A stretch of DNA of 34,613 bases from Burkholderiales bacterium RIFCSPHIGHO2_12_FULL_69_20 (GCA_001770815.1 MESD01000027.1:1-34613); one strand, 5' to 3'; counted from the first letter of the stretch, positions 8,311 through 17,018 are shown. The notes: a model not told the origin generated them from the letters alone. Numbers and translations are program-made.

Positions 8311-9558
8311 ATGTTTGACCGCACCCAATCCACCGTTGCCCATGTCGACCCCGAACTGTGGGCCACCATCCAGCTCGAAAACGCGCGCCAGGAGGCGCAC
8401 ATCGAGTTGATCGCCAGCGAGAACTACGCCTCGCCCGCAGTGATGCAGGCCCAGGGCTCACAACTGACCAACAAGTACGCCGAGGGCTACCCCGGCAAGC
8501 GCTACTACGGCGGCTGCGAGTACGTCGACGTGGTCGAGCAACTGGCCATCGACCGCCTGAAGTCCCTGTTCGGCGCCGCCAACGCCAACGTGCAGCCCAA
8601 CTCGGGCTCGCAAGCCAACCAGGCGGTGTTCTTTGGTTTGCTGCAGCCGGGCGACACGATCATGGGCATGAGCCTGGCCGAGGGCGGCCACCTGACCCAC
8701 GGCATGCCGCTGAACATGAGCGGCAAGTGGTTCAAGGTGGTGAGCTACGGGCTGGATGCCAACGAGGCCATCGACTACGACGCGATGGAGCGCCTGGCGC
8801 ACGAGCACCGCCCCAAGCTGATCATCGCCGGCGCATCGGCATATTCGCTGCGCATCGACTTCGAGCGCTTTGCCAAGGTGGCCAAGGCCGTCGGCGCCTA
8901 CTTCATGGTCGACATGGCGCACTACGCCGGCCTGATCGCCGCCGGCGTCTACCCCAACCCGGTGCCGTTTGCCGACGTGGTCACCAGCACCACGCACAAG
9001 ACGCTGCGCGGCCCGCGCGGCGGCCTGATCCTGATGCAGGACCACGTGGCCAAGCAGATCAACAGCGCGATCTTCCCTGGCATCCAGGGCGGCCCGCTGA
9101 TGCACGTGATCGGGGCCAAGGCGGTGGCCTTCAAGGAGGCGCTGGCGCCCGAGTTCAAGGTCTACCAGCAGCAGGTGGTGAAGAACGCCGCGGTGATGGC
9201 CGAGACCCTGGTGCAGCGCGGCCTGCGCATCGTCAGCGGGCGCACCGAGAGCCATGTGATGCTGGTCGACCTGCGCCCCAAGGGCCTGACGGGCAAGGAG
9301 GCCGAAGCCATCCTCGGCTCGGCACACATCACCTGCAACAAGAACGGCATCCCGAACGATCCGCAGAAGCCGATGGTGACCAGCGGCATCCGGCTCGGTT
9401 CACCCGCCATGACCACCCGCGGCTTCGCTGAAGACCAGGCGCGCCAGACCGCGCACCTGATTGCCGATGTACTGGACAAGCCGAACGAGGCCGACACCAT
9501 CGCGGCGGTGCGTGCCAAGGTGGCCGCGCTGACGCGCGACTTCCCGGTCTACCGCTGA
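8311..9558 (+). CDS. glyA: Serine hydroxymethyltransferase
   Basis: A 415-residue PLP enzyme converting serine and tetrahydrofolate to glycine and 5,10-methylene-tetrahydrofolate in the cytoplasm. [47 protein letters not shown] and the PLP lysine K230 in [14 protein letters not shown] are all present. Length is normal. The start at 8311 ([17 protein letters not shown]) is chosen because the upstream open frame overlaps the riboswitch. It heads a run with nrdR, the pilin genes and ribD, although the 172-bp nrdR-to-pilin gap with hairpins may end its transcript. Confidence 0.98.
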   Translation: MFDRTQSTVAHVDPELWATIQLENARQEAHIELIASENYASPAVMQAQGSQLTNKYAEGYPGKRYYGGCEYVDVVEQLAIDRLKSLFGAANANVQPNSGSQANQAVFFGLLQPGDTIMGMSLAEGGHLTHGMPLNMSGKWFKVVSYGLDANEAIDYDAMERLAHEHRPKLIIAGASAYSLRIDFERFAKVAKAVGAYFMVDMAHYAGLIAAGVYPNPVPFADVVTSTTHKTLRGPRGGLILMQDHVAKQINSAIFPGIQGGPLMHVIGAKAVAFKEALAPEFKVYQQQVVKNAAVMAETLVQRGLRIVSGRTESHVMLVDLRPKGLTGKEAEAILGSAHITCNKNGIPNDPQKPMVTSGIRLGSPAMTTRGFAEDQARQTAHLIADVLDKPNEADTIAAVRAKVAALTRDFPVYR

Positions 9559-9608
9559 GCGTGGTGCGCTGACCCGCCACCCGGTTCGGCGCTGCTGATT
9601 CCACCGCC

Positions 9609-10052
9609 ATGCGTTGCCCCTTCTGCAGCCACCACGAGACCCAGGTCGCCGAGACGCGCGAATCGGACGAGGGCGACGTGGTGCGCCGGCGGCGGCGTTG
9701 CCTGAAGTGCGACAAGCGCTTCACCACCTATGAACGCGCCGAGATCGCGCTGCCCGCGGTGGTCAAGAAGGACGGCGCGCGGGTGGAGTTCGATCCGGCC
9801 AAGCTGCGCGGCTCGATGATGCTGGCGCTGCGCAAACGGCCGGTGAGCATGGAGCAGGTGGATGCGGCGATCGACCGCATCCAGGACAAGCTGATGGCCA
9901 CCGGCGCCCGCGAGCTGCCCAGCGCGCGGCTGGGCGAGCTGGTGATGCGTGAGCTCAAGCGCATCGACAAGGTGGCCTACGTGCGCTTCGCCTCGGTCTA
10001 CCGCAGCTTCGAGGACGTGGACGAGTTCCGCCAGCTGATCCGCGACATCTGA
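9609..10052 (+). CDS. nrdR: Transcriptional repressor NrdR
   Basis: A 147-residue protein with a zinc ribbon (C3, C6, C31, C34 in RCPFC and CLKC) and an ATP-cone from about residue 49 ([18 protein letters not shown]). NrdR senses ATP/dATP and represses ribonucleotide reductase genes by binding paired NrdR boxes. It follows glyA by 50 bp, a gene order common in proteobacteria where ribD usually comes next. Here six pilin-like genes lie between nrdR and ribD. Confidence 0.97.
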   Translation: MRCPFCSHHETQVAETRESDEGDVVRRRRRCLKCDKRFTTYERAEIALPAVVKKDGARVEFDPAKLRGSMMLALRKRPVSMEQVDAAIDRIQDKLMATGARELPSARLGELVMRELKRIDKVAYVRFASVYRSFEDVDEFRQLIRDI

Positions 10053-10086
10053 TTCGCCGCGCCGCCCCCTCGGCGCGCTGACCCTC

Positions 10087-10102
10087 TCCCCCGTTGGGGG
10101 GA
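10087..10102. terminator. Hairpin after nrdR, GC-rich intergenic element
   Basis: CCCCC (10088-10092), loop GTT, GGGGG (10096-10100) form a strong short hairpin 35 bp past the nrdR stop, without a T tract. The surrounding gap (10053-10224) is very GC-rich, with runs of C, and contains the start region of the first pilin gene. It resembles the gap before ribD in style, and both contain GCCCCCTC followed by GCGC motifs. Confidence 0.35.
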
Positions 10103-10224
10103 ATGGGCACCACCCCCCGCCGGTGGCCCCTCTCCGAAGTGCCGGCCGTCCCCCCTCCTGGGCGACGCGCCGTCGGCGCTCGATTTCTACAGTGTGCCCA
10201 TCGATCACCCCATCGGAGCACACC

Positions 10225-10803
10225 ATGCAGCCCACCCTGATCCGCACCCCTTCCAGCCCGGCGAAGATCGGCAGCGCGCTGCGCCGCGGCCTGTCGCTGG
10301 TGGAGTTGCTGTGCAGCCTGACCATCACGGTCATCCTGCTGGGTGGCGCGCTGCCGATGTTCAACGAGCTGCGCACCGGCATGGCGCTGCACGCCACGGC
10401 GGCGCTGCTCGAGACCGATCTGCATTTTGCGCGATCGGCGGCGATCACCGGTGGCACGTCGGTGCGGCTGTCGGTGCTGGGCACCGACGCGGGCGGCAGC
10501 TGCTACGTGCTCTACACCGGCGCTGCCGACGCCTGCAGCTGCGAAGGCCGCGGCCAGACGCGCTGCGAGGCCGGCGCCCGGCTGCTGCGGCTGGAGGAGC
10601 AGGCCGGCAGCGCCGGCGTGTTGCTGGTGCCGCTGCAGCGCTCGATCATCTTCGACGCCCGCAAGGGCACGGTCACCCCCACCGCCACGGTGAAGGTGGT
10701 GGCCGCCGACGGCCGTGCCATCCACCAGGTGGTGAACATCATGGGCCGGGTGCGCACCTGCGCCCTGGCGGGCAGTGTCGGCGGCCTGCCGGCCTGCCGG
10801 TGA
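10225..10803 (+). CDS. GspH/FimT-type minor pseudopilin
   Basis: A 192-residue type IV pilin-like protein with a GGAG ribosome binding site before the ATG at 10225. The class III signal is RRG followed by LSLVELLCSLTITVILLGG, with Glu at mature position 5 and one hydrophobic helix. The C-terminal domain looks like GspH/FimT and has a Cys pattern CYVLYTG...CSC...C also found in the third pilin gene of this cluster. Such proteins are processed by PilD and join the pilus tip complex in the inner membrane. It is the first of six pilin genes. A 133-bp gap with a hairpin separates it from the next. Confidence 0.82.
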   Translation: MQPTLIRTPSSPAKIGSALRRGLSLVELLCSLTITVILLGGALPMFNELRTGMALHATAALLETDLHFARSAAITGGTSVRLSVLGTDAGGSCYVLYTGAADACSCEGRGQTRCEAGARLLRLEEQAGSAGVLLVPLQRSIIFDARKGTVTPTATVKVVAADGRAIHQVVNIMGRVRTCALAGSVGGLPACR

Positions 10804-10842
10804 ATCCAGCGTGATGCATCCGGCCACCCCCTCGATTGCGGG

Positions 10843-10867
10843 GCCAGGCGACAAGCGGTGGCCTGGC
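10843..10867. terminator. Hairpin between first pilin gene and pilE-like gene
   Basis: GCCAGGC (10843-10849) and GCCTGGC (10861-10867) form a perfect 7-bp stem with an 11-nt loop, without a T tract. It may limit read-through or stabilise an mRNA end. Confidence 0.35.
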
Positions 10868-10936
10868 AGCGACCAGCGGCCTCACCCAACCCGCCTGACC
10901 GTCGATTCGGGTGGGCACCCTGACGATAATTTGCGC

Positions 10937-11401
10937 ATGGCTGCTCCACGATCCACCCCCGCTGCACAGACCGGCATGACGCTGGTCGAGCTGATGATCG
11001 TGATGGCCATCCTGGCCGCGCTGGCGGCGATGGCCTGGCCGGTGTTCCAGGAGGCGGTGCAGCGCAGCCGCCGCGCCGATGGCATGGCCGCGCTGACCGA
11101 GATCATGCAGTCGCAGGAGCGCTGGCGCGCCAACAACCCGACCTACCAGGCCACGCTGGCCGATCTGCCGGGTGCCCGCACGGTCTCGCACGACAACCAT
11201 TACGACCTGTCCTTGGTCGCCGGCAGCGTCACGGCCACGGCTTACACCGCCCGCGCCACAGTGCGCAGCAGCTCGCCGCAAGCCTCGGACAGCCGCTGCC
11301 AGGCACTGCAGCTGGTGGTCAACGGCGGCAACATCACCTACAGCTCGCTGGCCAGCGGCAACGCCGCCAACGCCGCGCCCGATCCATGCTGGGCACGATG
11401 A
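10937..11401 (+). CDS. PilE-like type IV pilin
   Basis: A 154-residue protein beginning MAAPRSTPAAQTG, then the mature N-terminus MTLVELMIVMAILAALAAMAWP with Glu at position 5, as in PilE-type pilins. The body has the expected alpha/beta layout and a C-terminal Cys pair (CQALQL and PDPCWAR) for the D-region disulfide. In Burkholderiales such a PilE-like protein is usually part of the minor pilin operon and not the main fibre subunit. The upstream frame is open, but the ATG at 10937 gives a normal 13-residue leader. The stop overlaps the next start by ATGA (11398-11401), showing translational coupling. Confidence 0.85.
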   Translation: MAAPRSTPAAQTGMTLVELMIVMAILAALAAMAWPVFQEAVQRSRRADGMAALTEIMQSQERWRANNPTYQATLADLPGARTVSHDNHYDLSLVAGSVTATAYTARATVRSSSPQASDSRCQALQLVVNGGNITYSSLASGNAANAAPDPCWAR

Positions 11402-11991
11402 CCAACCAGCCCGCGCCCTGGCGGCGCCAGCGCCGGGCCGTCGCACCGGGCTTCACGCTGATCGAAGTGATGATCACGCTGGTGATCCTGGCGGTGCTGC
11501 TGGCCATCGCGGTGCCGTCGATGCGAGAGTTCGTGGCCCGCAAGCGGGTCGAAGGCATCGCACAGGAACTGGCCACCGACCTTCGGCTGCTGAAATCGCA
11601 GCAGATCCAGCGCAGGCGGTCCGTGGGCATCCTGTTCGGATCGAATGACTCGGTGACCTGCTACTCGCTCTACTTCATCGGCACCGGCGACGAGAATTGC
11701 GATTGCACCATCGGCAACGGCCCGGTCTGCGGCAATCCTGCTCGGGTGCAGGGGTCGGCCGAAATCAAGACCGTGGTCGTGCCGCGCAGCTCCGGCGTCA
11801 CCGTGTCGTCCAACCCGCAACTGCTGCGGCTGTTCGGTTTCAACGGCATGCCCATCGGCAACACCACGATCCAGGCCTCGGTGCAAGGCAGCTCGGGCGG
11901 CACGGTACGGGTGTCGACCAACACGGCGGCCATGCCCGTCATCTGCTCGGTGTCCGGCTCCGAGAGCGCCATTGCGGCTTGCCCGCCATGA
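11398..11991 (+). CDS. fimT: FimT/GspH-type minor pilin
   Basis: A 197-residue protein with leader ending VAPG and mature start FTLIEVMITLVILAVLLAIA, then a FimT/GspH domain (MREFVARKRVEGIAQELATDLR). It shares a CYSLYF...CDC...C pattern with the first pilin of the cluster, suggesting the two are paralogues. An ATG at 11386 is also in frame, but the ATG at 11398 in the ATGA overlap with the pilE-like gene is the natural coupled start. The next gene overlaps its stop in the same way (11988-11991). Confidence 0.83.
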   Translation: MTNQPAPWRRQRRAVAPGFTLIEVMITLVILAVLLAIAVPSMREFVARKRVEGIAQELATDLRLLKSQQIQRRRSVGILFGSNDSVTCYSLYFIGTGDENCDCTIGNGPVCGNPARVQGSAEIKTVVVPRSSGVTVSSNPQLLRLFGFNGMPIGNTTIQASVQGSSGGTVRVSTNTAAMPVICSVSGSESAIAACPP

Positions 11992-12764
11992 TCGCCTGCT
12001 CACGCTCGGTACCCGCTCGCCTCGGACGCGCCCGCGCGAGGGGCTTGTCGATCGTCGAGTTGATGATCGGCATCACGATCTCGTTGTTCATCCTGGCCGG
12101 CGCCACCATGGTGCTCACCTCGCAACTCGGTGACAACCGCCGCCTGCTGCTCGAGGCCCAGATGCAGCAAGACATGCGCACGGCGGCCGACATGATCTCG
12201 CGCGACATCCGGCGGGCGGGCTACTGGGGTCAGGCCTACCGCAGCATCTGCCCGCCACCGCCAGTGGCCTGTGTCGCGGAGGTCAATCCCTATGAGGCCA
12301 TGGCACCCGAGCCGGCGCCCGACGCCACAACCCAGGCCACCTACATCCGCTCGACCGACGAAGAGGGCGGCGCACTCATCGGCACCGACGACAACCTGGT
12401 CGATGGCGCGGCCGGTCGCCCGCGTGAGCAGGTCGGCTTCAGCTGGAACGCCGACAACCGCACGATCGACTACCTGGTGGGCGCCGGCAACTGGCAGGCC
12501 CTGACCGATTCGACGGTGTTGCAGGTCACCCAGTTCGACATGGTGATCAACGCACGCGACCTGCCCATGCCCTGCGGTGCAACGGCCTGCCCGGTGCTGG
12601 GGCCGGGCGGTTGCCCGCTGTTCCTGCGTTCACGCGACGTGACCGTCACCATCGTGGCGCAGGCAGTGCACGACGCCAACGTGCGGCGCAGCGTGCGCGA
12701 CAACGTGCGCCTGCGCAACCACGTGCCCACCGAAGTCTGCGCGGCACCGCCGGCGGGTCCATGA
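11988..12764 (+). CDS. pilW: Type IV pilus minor pilin PilW
   Basis: A 258-residue protein with leader ending RARG and mature start LSIVELMIGITISLFILAGATMVL. The segment MQQDMRTAADMISRDIRRAGYWG is the PilW signature after the hydrophobic helix. PilW belongs to the tip complex that primes pilus assembly. It overlaps fimT before it (ATGA, 11988-11991) and pilX after it (12761-12764). Confidence 0.9.
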   Translation: MIACSRSVPARLGRARARGLSIVELMIGITISLFILAGATMVLTSQLGDNRRLLLEAQMQQDMRTAADMISRDIRRAGYWGQAYRSICPPPPVACVAEVNPYEAMAPEPAPDATTQATYIRSTDEEGGALIGTDDNLVDGAAGRPREQVGFSWNADNRTIDYLVGAGNWQALTDSTVLQVTQFDMVINARDLPMPCGATACPVLGPGGCPLFLRSRDVTVTIVAQAVHDANVRRSVRDNVRLRNHVPTEVCAAPPAGP

Positions 12765-14086
12765 TGCCGGCCCGTCCCCCGCACCCGTTGGCGCCGCGGC
12801 GCGGCATTGCCGCGCTCACCGTGGTGATGATCCTGTTCTTCGTGATGGCGATGGTGGCGGCCTACACCAACCGCAACCTCGTCTTCGAACAGCGCATCTC
12901 CGCCAACAGCTACCGTTCGAACCGGGCGCTGGAGGCCGCGGATGCGGGCGTCGAGTGGGCCGTGGCCATGCTCAATGCCGGGCGCGTGGACGCCAATTGC
13001 CAAGCCACCAACAACAACGCCTTTGGCGATTTCCGCAGCCGCTACCTGGTGGAGGCCGACAACGCGGTCAACGTCGCCAGTGGCGAAGGTGGCTACACCT
13101 TGCAGTGGGGCGCCAACTTCGCCAACCGGATCTACCCCGCCTGCATCATCCGCGACGGTGCGCTCAACTGCATCTGCCCGATCGCCGGGGCGGTGGCGCC
13201 GGCCATCGGCGCCCCGGCCGATGGCATCGGCAGCGCTTTTCGCATCACCCTCATCCTGCCGGGCAATGCCGTTCGTGCCGGCGCCATGCAGTTCATATCC
13301 CGAGGCTGCTCCAACCCCGGCACCGGTGACACTGCCTGCTTCGCGCAGACCAATGCCATGCCGGCGGTGGACGGCGTGTCGGCAGCGCTCACCACGGTGG
13401 GTTTGGTCCGGGCGTTGCCGATCGCGCCGATCGCGCCGTTGACGGCAGGCGGCGTCATTGATGCCACCGCGGGCAAGCTGGTGGTGACCAATTTCGATCC
13501 GCAGACCGACGGCATCACCGTGCGCACTGGGGCGGTGGTCGCCGACTTCCGTGACTCTGCAACCAGCGAATACTCGCAGCTGCAAGCCGGTGTCGAGACC
13601 AAGCAGTTGGATGTGCCCGAGCTCGCGGCCGCCGCGGCAACCTATGAAGGCTGGTTCCGCGCGCTGTTCGGCATGGACAGCGCCACCTATCGCGAACAGC
13701 CGGCGGTGATGCGCGTGGCGTGCGCCGCGGGCTGCACGCTGGCCGACCTGAACAACACGCTGGCCGGCTACCCGCGCAATCCGGTCTGGGTGGACGGTGA
13801 CCTGAACATCGACACGGTCGCCAACCTGGGCAGCGCTGCCGATCCGCTGATGTTGATCGTGACCGGCACCCTCACCGTGTCGGCCAATGCCACGGTGCGC
13901 GGGTTTGTCCATGCCAACCAGGTGCGGTGGAATTCGGCCGCCACGCTGGATGGTGCGCTGGTGTCGGCCACCACGTTCACGACCACGGCCGTCGCCACGC
14001 TGCGCTACGACAAGGCGGCCCTGGACACCATCCGCCTGCGTTACGGCTCGTTCGTGCGCGCGCCGGGCAGCTGGAACCTGTTCTAG
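12761..14086 (+). CDS. pilX: PilX-type minor pilin, unusually long
   Basis: A 441-residue protein whose N-terminus is PilX-like: RRGIAALTVVMILFFVMAMVA, then QRISANSYRSNRALEAADAGVEWAVAML. As in other PilX (and GspK-like) proteins the Glu at mature position 5 is missing. Typical PilX proteins are around 200 residues; here about 240 extra residues follow. The last ~80 residues (DPLMLIVTGTLTVSANATVRGFV and onward) show alternating hydrophobic and Thr/Asn residues like a beta-helix or polymer-forming fold. Ten or more Cys residues lie in the middle, suggesting disulfides outside the membrane. Start is the first of two ATGs, in an ATGA overlap with pilW. Confidence 0.85.
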   Translation: MMPARPPHPLAPRRGIAALTVVMILFFVMAMVAAYTNRNLVFEQRISANSYRSNRALEAADAGVEWAVAMLNAGRVDANCQATNNNAFGDFRSRYLVEADNAVNVASGEGGYTLQWGANFANRIYPACIIRDGALNCICPIAGAVAPAIGAPADGIGSAFRITLILPGNAVRAGAMQFISRGCSNPGTGDTACFAQTNAMPAVDGVSAALTTVGLVRALPIAPIAPLTAGGVIDATAGKLVVTNFDPQTDGITVRTGAVVADFRDSATSEYSQLQAGVETKQLDVPELAAAAATYEGWFRALFGMDSATYREQPAVMRVACAAGCTLADLNNTLAGYPRNPVWVDGDLNIDTVANLGSAADPLMLIVTGTLTVSANATVRGFVHANQVRWNSAATLDGALVSATTFTTTAVATLRYDKAALDTIRLRYGSFVRAPGSWNLF

Positions 14087-14089
14087 ACC

Positions 14090-15322
14090 ATGCCTGCACA
14101 CCATCTCCCCCTCAGGCACCGCGGTGTCTCGCTGGTCGAAGCCCTGATCGCGCTGGCGGTGATGGCCTTCGGCATGCTGGCGGTGGTGGGCGTGCAGAGC
14201 ACGATGCGATTGAACAGCGATCTGTCCAAGCAGCGCACCGAAGCGACCCGCATCGCCAGCGAAGAAATCGAGCGCCTGCGCTCGTTCACCTCGGTCGCCG
14301 TGGTGGCCGGGCAGCCGGGTGTGTCGTACGACGAGATCGCCAGCCGGGTGCTCGACGGCTATGCGCCGCCCGATGCCATCGGCAATACGACCTATGCCAT
14401 CACCCGCACCGTCACCCTGGTGCCGGGCACGCGGCAAAAGGTGGTGAGCGTGCAGGTGCGATGGACCGACCGCACCAACGCCCAACAGACCGTCACCCTC
14501 GACAGCGTGATCAGCCGCACCGCGCCGACCTTGGGCGCCCTGCTGGCAGTGCCGATCGAAGGTTCGCCCACCAACCAGCGCGGCGGCCGTCACGTCACCA
14601 TCCCGCCCCAAGCGCTCGACCAGGGCGACGGCAGCAGCCGCTTCGAGCCGCCGGGTTCCACGGGCATTGCCTGGTACTTCAACAACCTCTCGGGCGTGAT
14701 GCGCGCCTGCGATGCCGATGGTGATGATTGCGTGCAGGGCACGCTGGTGTCGGGCACGGTGCTTTACCACCTGACGGCCAGCCAAGCCGACGGCGCCAGC
14801 GCCGAGAACCCGCAAGGCCCGGCGCTCAATTTGGCCACCGGCCCGAATGCGCTGACACTGGCTTCACCGGTCGGCGCCAGCACCGTGGCGCGCTGCTATT
14901 CAGGCCACCTGACGACGTCCGAGCTGTCGGAGCGCAATGGCGTCAGCTATTACTGCGCGGTCATTCCGGCGCAGGTCACCGGCTGGGGCGGCCGCCTCAA
15001 TCTGCAGCCGATCGACGACACCGACGCGGCCATCACCTTTTCGACCAGTGCCACGGGCTACCGGTCCTGCCGCTACACCGCCGACGTGCCCAGCGATGCG
15101 GACCCGTACGCCGACTTCACCCTCAACGAAGACCATCCCAAGGCCTACTGCATGGAGAAGCCCGGCACGGCCACGGCAGACGCGCCCTGCACCGGCCGCC
15201 GCGTCACCGGCAACCTGATCAACCAGAACTTCCTGGTCATCCCGGGCCAGCAGACCTGCCCCACCGACGAAGGTGGCATCAGCGCACTGATCAACGGCAA
15301 CACCCGCCAGCATCAACCGTGA
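14090..15322 (+). CDS. pilV: PilV-type minor pilin, unusually long
   Basis: A 410-residue protein beginning 3 bp after pilX. The PilV-type start is clear: HRGVSLVEALIALAVMAFGMLAVVGVQ, with Glu at mature position 5, then RTEATRIASEEIERLRSF. Usual PilV proteins are about 150-200 residues. The extra C-terminal ~240 residues are Cys-containing and rich in small and polar residues (DACDADGDD-like and CYSGHLT segments), with no domain I can name. It is the last gene of the pilin block. No pilY1 follows; instead there are 140 bp of GC-rich repeat-like DNA and then ribD. Confidence 0.82.
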   Translation: MPAHHLPLRHRGVSLVEALIALAVMAFGMLAVVGVQSTMRLNSDLSKQRTEATRIASEEIERLRSFTSVAVVAGQPGVSYDEIASRVLDGYAPPDAIGNTTYAITRTVTLVPGTRQKVVSVQVRWTDRTNAQQTVTLDSVISRTAPTLGALLAVPIEGSPTNQRGGRHVTIPPQALDQGDGSSRFEPPGSTGIAWYFNNLSGVMRACDADGDDCVQGTLVSGTVLYHLTASQADGASAENPQGPALNLATGPNALTLASPVGASTVARCYSGHLTTSELSERNGVSYYCAVIPAQVTGWGGRLNLQPIDDTDAAITFSTSATGYRSCRYTADVPSDADPYADFTLNEDHPKAYCMEKPGTATADAPCTGRRVTGNLINQNFLVIPGQQTCPTDEGGISALINGNTRQHQP

Positions 15323-15328
15323 AGTGAA

Positions 15329-15402
15329 ACGCCCCCTCCGCGCTTCGCGCACCCCCTCGAGGGGTCAACGCCAGCGGCCCGACGGCGCCGGTTCCGCGGC
15401 GA
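15329..15402. repeat. GC-rich palindromic intergenic element before ribD
   Basis: The gap after pilV contains GCG ctt CGC (in 15340-15350), the perfect 12-bp palindrome CCCCTCGAGGGG (15353-15364), and further GC-rich stretches to 15400. Such C-run palindromes are frequent between genes in this bacterial group, as far as I recall. It may terminate the pilin transcript. No gene fits here. Confidence 0.45.
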
Positions 15403-15462
15403 TCATTGGCTTCTGTTCATTTCATGCGGCGCGGATGGCGCTTGGCGTCATGGACCACTGAC

Positions 15463-16605
15463 ATGCCGATGTCCGATACCGACCTGGCCCGACTGCTGCG
15501 GGCCATCGACCTGGCCGACGGCTCGATCGGCCTGTCCGACCCCAACCCGCGCGTGGGCTGCGTGATGCACGACGCCGCCGGGCAACTGGCAGGTGAAGGC
15601 TTCACCCAGCAGGCGGGTGGGCCGCATGCCGAGGTGATGGCGCTGCGCGACGCGGCCCAGGCCGGCCGGTCGGTGGCCGGTGGCACGGCCTGGGTCAGCC
15701 TCGAGCCCTGTGCCCACCACGGCCGCACGCCGCCCTGTGCCGATGCGCTGATCGCCGCCGGCCTGGCCCGCGTGGTGGTGGCCACCACCGATCCGTTTGC
15801 GCAGGTGGCCGGCCGCGGCATCGAACGGCTGCGGGCTGCGGGCGTGGTGGTCGATCTGGCCGGGCCGGGGCCGGCCCGGCGTGCCGCCCATGAGCTGAAC
15901 ATCGGCTTCTTCTCGCGCGTGCTGCGCCAACGGCCTTGGGTGCGCTTGAAGGCGGCCGCGTCGCTGGACGGGCGCACCGCCCTGCCCGACGGCACCAGCC
16001 AGTGGATCACCGGCGAGGCCGCGCGCCGCGATGGCCACGCCTGGCGCCGCCGTGCCGGCGCACTGCTCACCGGTATCGGCACGGTGCAGCAGGACGACCC
16101 GCAGCTGGATGTGCGCCTGGTGGCCACGCACTGCCAGCCCTTGCGGGTGGTGGTGGATTCGAACTTCTCGATGTCGCCACGGGCCCGCATGCTGCAGACA
16201 CCCGGTCGCGTGCTGGTGGTGGGTGCCCACCACCGGCCCGAGCCGATGGCCGCACTGCGCGCGGCTGGCGCCGAGGTGCTGCTGCTGCCCGATGCCGGCG
16301 CGGCCCATCGCCGGGTCGACCTGCCGGCCCTGATCGACCGCCTGTCGGCCGATGGGGTCAACGAACTGCACGTGGAAGCCGGCGCCACCCTCAACGCCGC
16401 GATGCTGGCCACCGGGCTGGTCGACGAGTTGCTGCTCTACGTCGCGCCGATGCTGCTGGGCCCGGGCCGCGACATCGCCGCCCTTCCTACGCTGCCCACA
16501 CTGGCGATGTCCACGCCGCTGCGCTTTGAAGACGTGCAACCAGTGGGGGACGATCTGCGCATTCGTGCCCGGCGCGTCGGTGCGGACGCGTTCCTGCGGG
16601 ATTAG
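15463..16605 (+). CDS. ribD: Bifunctional riboflavin biosynthesis deaminase/reductase
   Basis: A 380-residue RibD. The N-terminal deaminase domain has the zinc site H55-A-E57 with PCAHHGRTPPC (C83, C92) and the opening LSDPNPRVGCV. The C-terminal reductase domain (about residue 155 on) has RLKAAASLDGRTA, GIGTVQQDDPQL and ELHVEAGATLN. It deaminates and then reduces the pyrimidine intermediate after GTP cyclohydrolase II in riboflavin synthesis. The ATG at 15463 (or 15469) is chosen over upstream in-frame codons in the repeat-like gap. No FMN riboswitch is visible in the short leader. Confidence 0.96.
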   Translation: MPMSDTDLARLLRAIDLADGSIGLSDPNPRVGCVMHDAAGQLAGEGFTQQAGGPHAEVMALRDAAQAGRSVAGGTAWVSLEPCAHHGRTPPCADALIAAGLARVVVATTDPFAQVAGRGIERLRAAGVVVDLAGPGPARRAAHELNIGFFSRVLRQRPWVRLKAAASLDGRTALPDGTSQWITGEAARRDGHAWRRRAGALLTGIGTVQQDDPQLDVRLVATHCQPLRVVVDSNFSMSPRARMLQTPGRVLVVGAHHRPEPMAALRAAGAEVLLLPDAGAAHRRVDLPALIDRLSADGVNELHVEAGATLNAAMLATGLVDELLLYVAPMLLGPGRDIAALPTLPTLAMSTPLRFEDVQPVGDDLRIRARRVGADAFLRD

Positions 16606-16620
16606 GCAGGCGCGGCCCCA

Positions 16621-16641
16621 CATCGGGCATCGGGCATCGGG
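16621..16641. repeat. CATCGGG x3 tandem repeat
   Basis: Three exact 7-bp copies of CATCGGG follow ribD by 15 bp. The gap from 16606 to 16746 otherwise shows no gene. Confidence 0.6.
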
Positions 16642-16746
16642 ATGTCAGGATGACGCGTCAAGCGTGCATCGATCCAACACCAAGGACACCCGGCTGGCAG
16701 CGCTGCAAGCAGCGCTCGCGAAGCGCCATGGGCCGTGGAAGGCCGA

Positions 16747-16781
16747 CAAAAACAAAGGGCTGCAACCTTTCGGTGCAGCCC
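16747..16781 (-). terminator. Rho-independent terminator of tRNA-Asp
   Basis: On the minus strand GGGCTGCA and TGCAGCCC (16774-16781 and 16757-16764) form a perfect 8-bp stem with a 9-nt loop, followed by a T-rich tract (A-rich on the plus strand, 16747-16756). It lies 12 bp past the tRNA 3' end, a textbook position. Confidence 0.9.
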
Positions 16782-16793
16782 CTTGAGATGTCT

Positions 16794-16870
16794 TGGCGGA
16801 GTGGACGGGACTCGAACCCGCGACCCCCGGCGTGACAGGCCGGTATTCTAACCAACTGAACTACCACTCC
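16794..16870 (-). tRNA. tRNA-Asp (GTC), CCA encoded
   Basis: The minus strand reads as a full 77-nt cloverleaf: acceptor GGAGTGG pairing with CCACTCC, D-arm TAGTTCAGTTGGTTAGAATA, anticodon loop CTGTCAC with GTC (plus-strand 16834-16836), T-arm GGGTTCGAGTCCC, discriminator G and an encoded CCA. It is close to E. coli tRNA-Asp in loops and T-arm. It stands alone, with its own promoter and terminator. Confidence 0.97.
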
Positions 16871-16887
16871 GCGGCAGTGAAGCTAGC

Positions 16888-16917
16888 AGTTTAGCATGGA
16901 TTTTTTGCCCTCCGCAA
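16888..16917 (-). promoter_or_regulatory. Candidate tRNA-Asp promoter
   Basis: On the minus strand TTGCGG (16912-16917), an 18-bp spacer and TAAACT (16888-16893) place a start near 16880, ten bases before the mature tRNA 5' end. Confidence 0.5.
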
Positions 16918-16998
16918 GCGTGTCAGCAATTCGCGAAGGCGAGCCCCGTCGGCGAGGCGCGTGCCTGAACCCGCCGCACCAACCAAGCCTTGTCGTCA

Positions 16999-17018
16999 GC
17001 CTTGATCACGATCAAGGC
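16999..17018 (+). promoter_or_regulatory. FNR/ANR box upstream of usp gene
   Basis: TTGATCACGATCAA (17002-17015) matches the FNR/ANR consensus TTGAT-N4-ATCAA exactly, and the symmetry extends three more bases each side. It is centred about 85 bp before the start codon, with a weak -10 candidate (CACACT, 17037-17042) at the spacing of a class II FNR-activated promoter. This predicts induction under low oxygen. Confidence 0.85.

Noticed and set aside
7139-8461. 440-codon minus-strand frame
   Set aside because: Antisense to the transglycosylase gene and across the riboswitch; no family features.
12470-14815. 781-codon open frame on the minus strand
   Set aside because: Antisense to pilW, pilX and pilV, whose pilin signatures and ATGA overlaps are clear.
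16794-16870. tRNA-Asp as an integration site of a mobile element
   Set aside because: No integrase gene or repeated tRNA 3' end was seen nearby.
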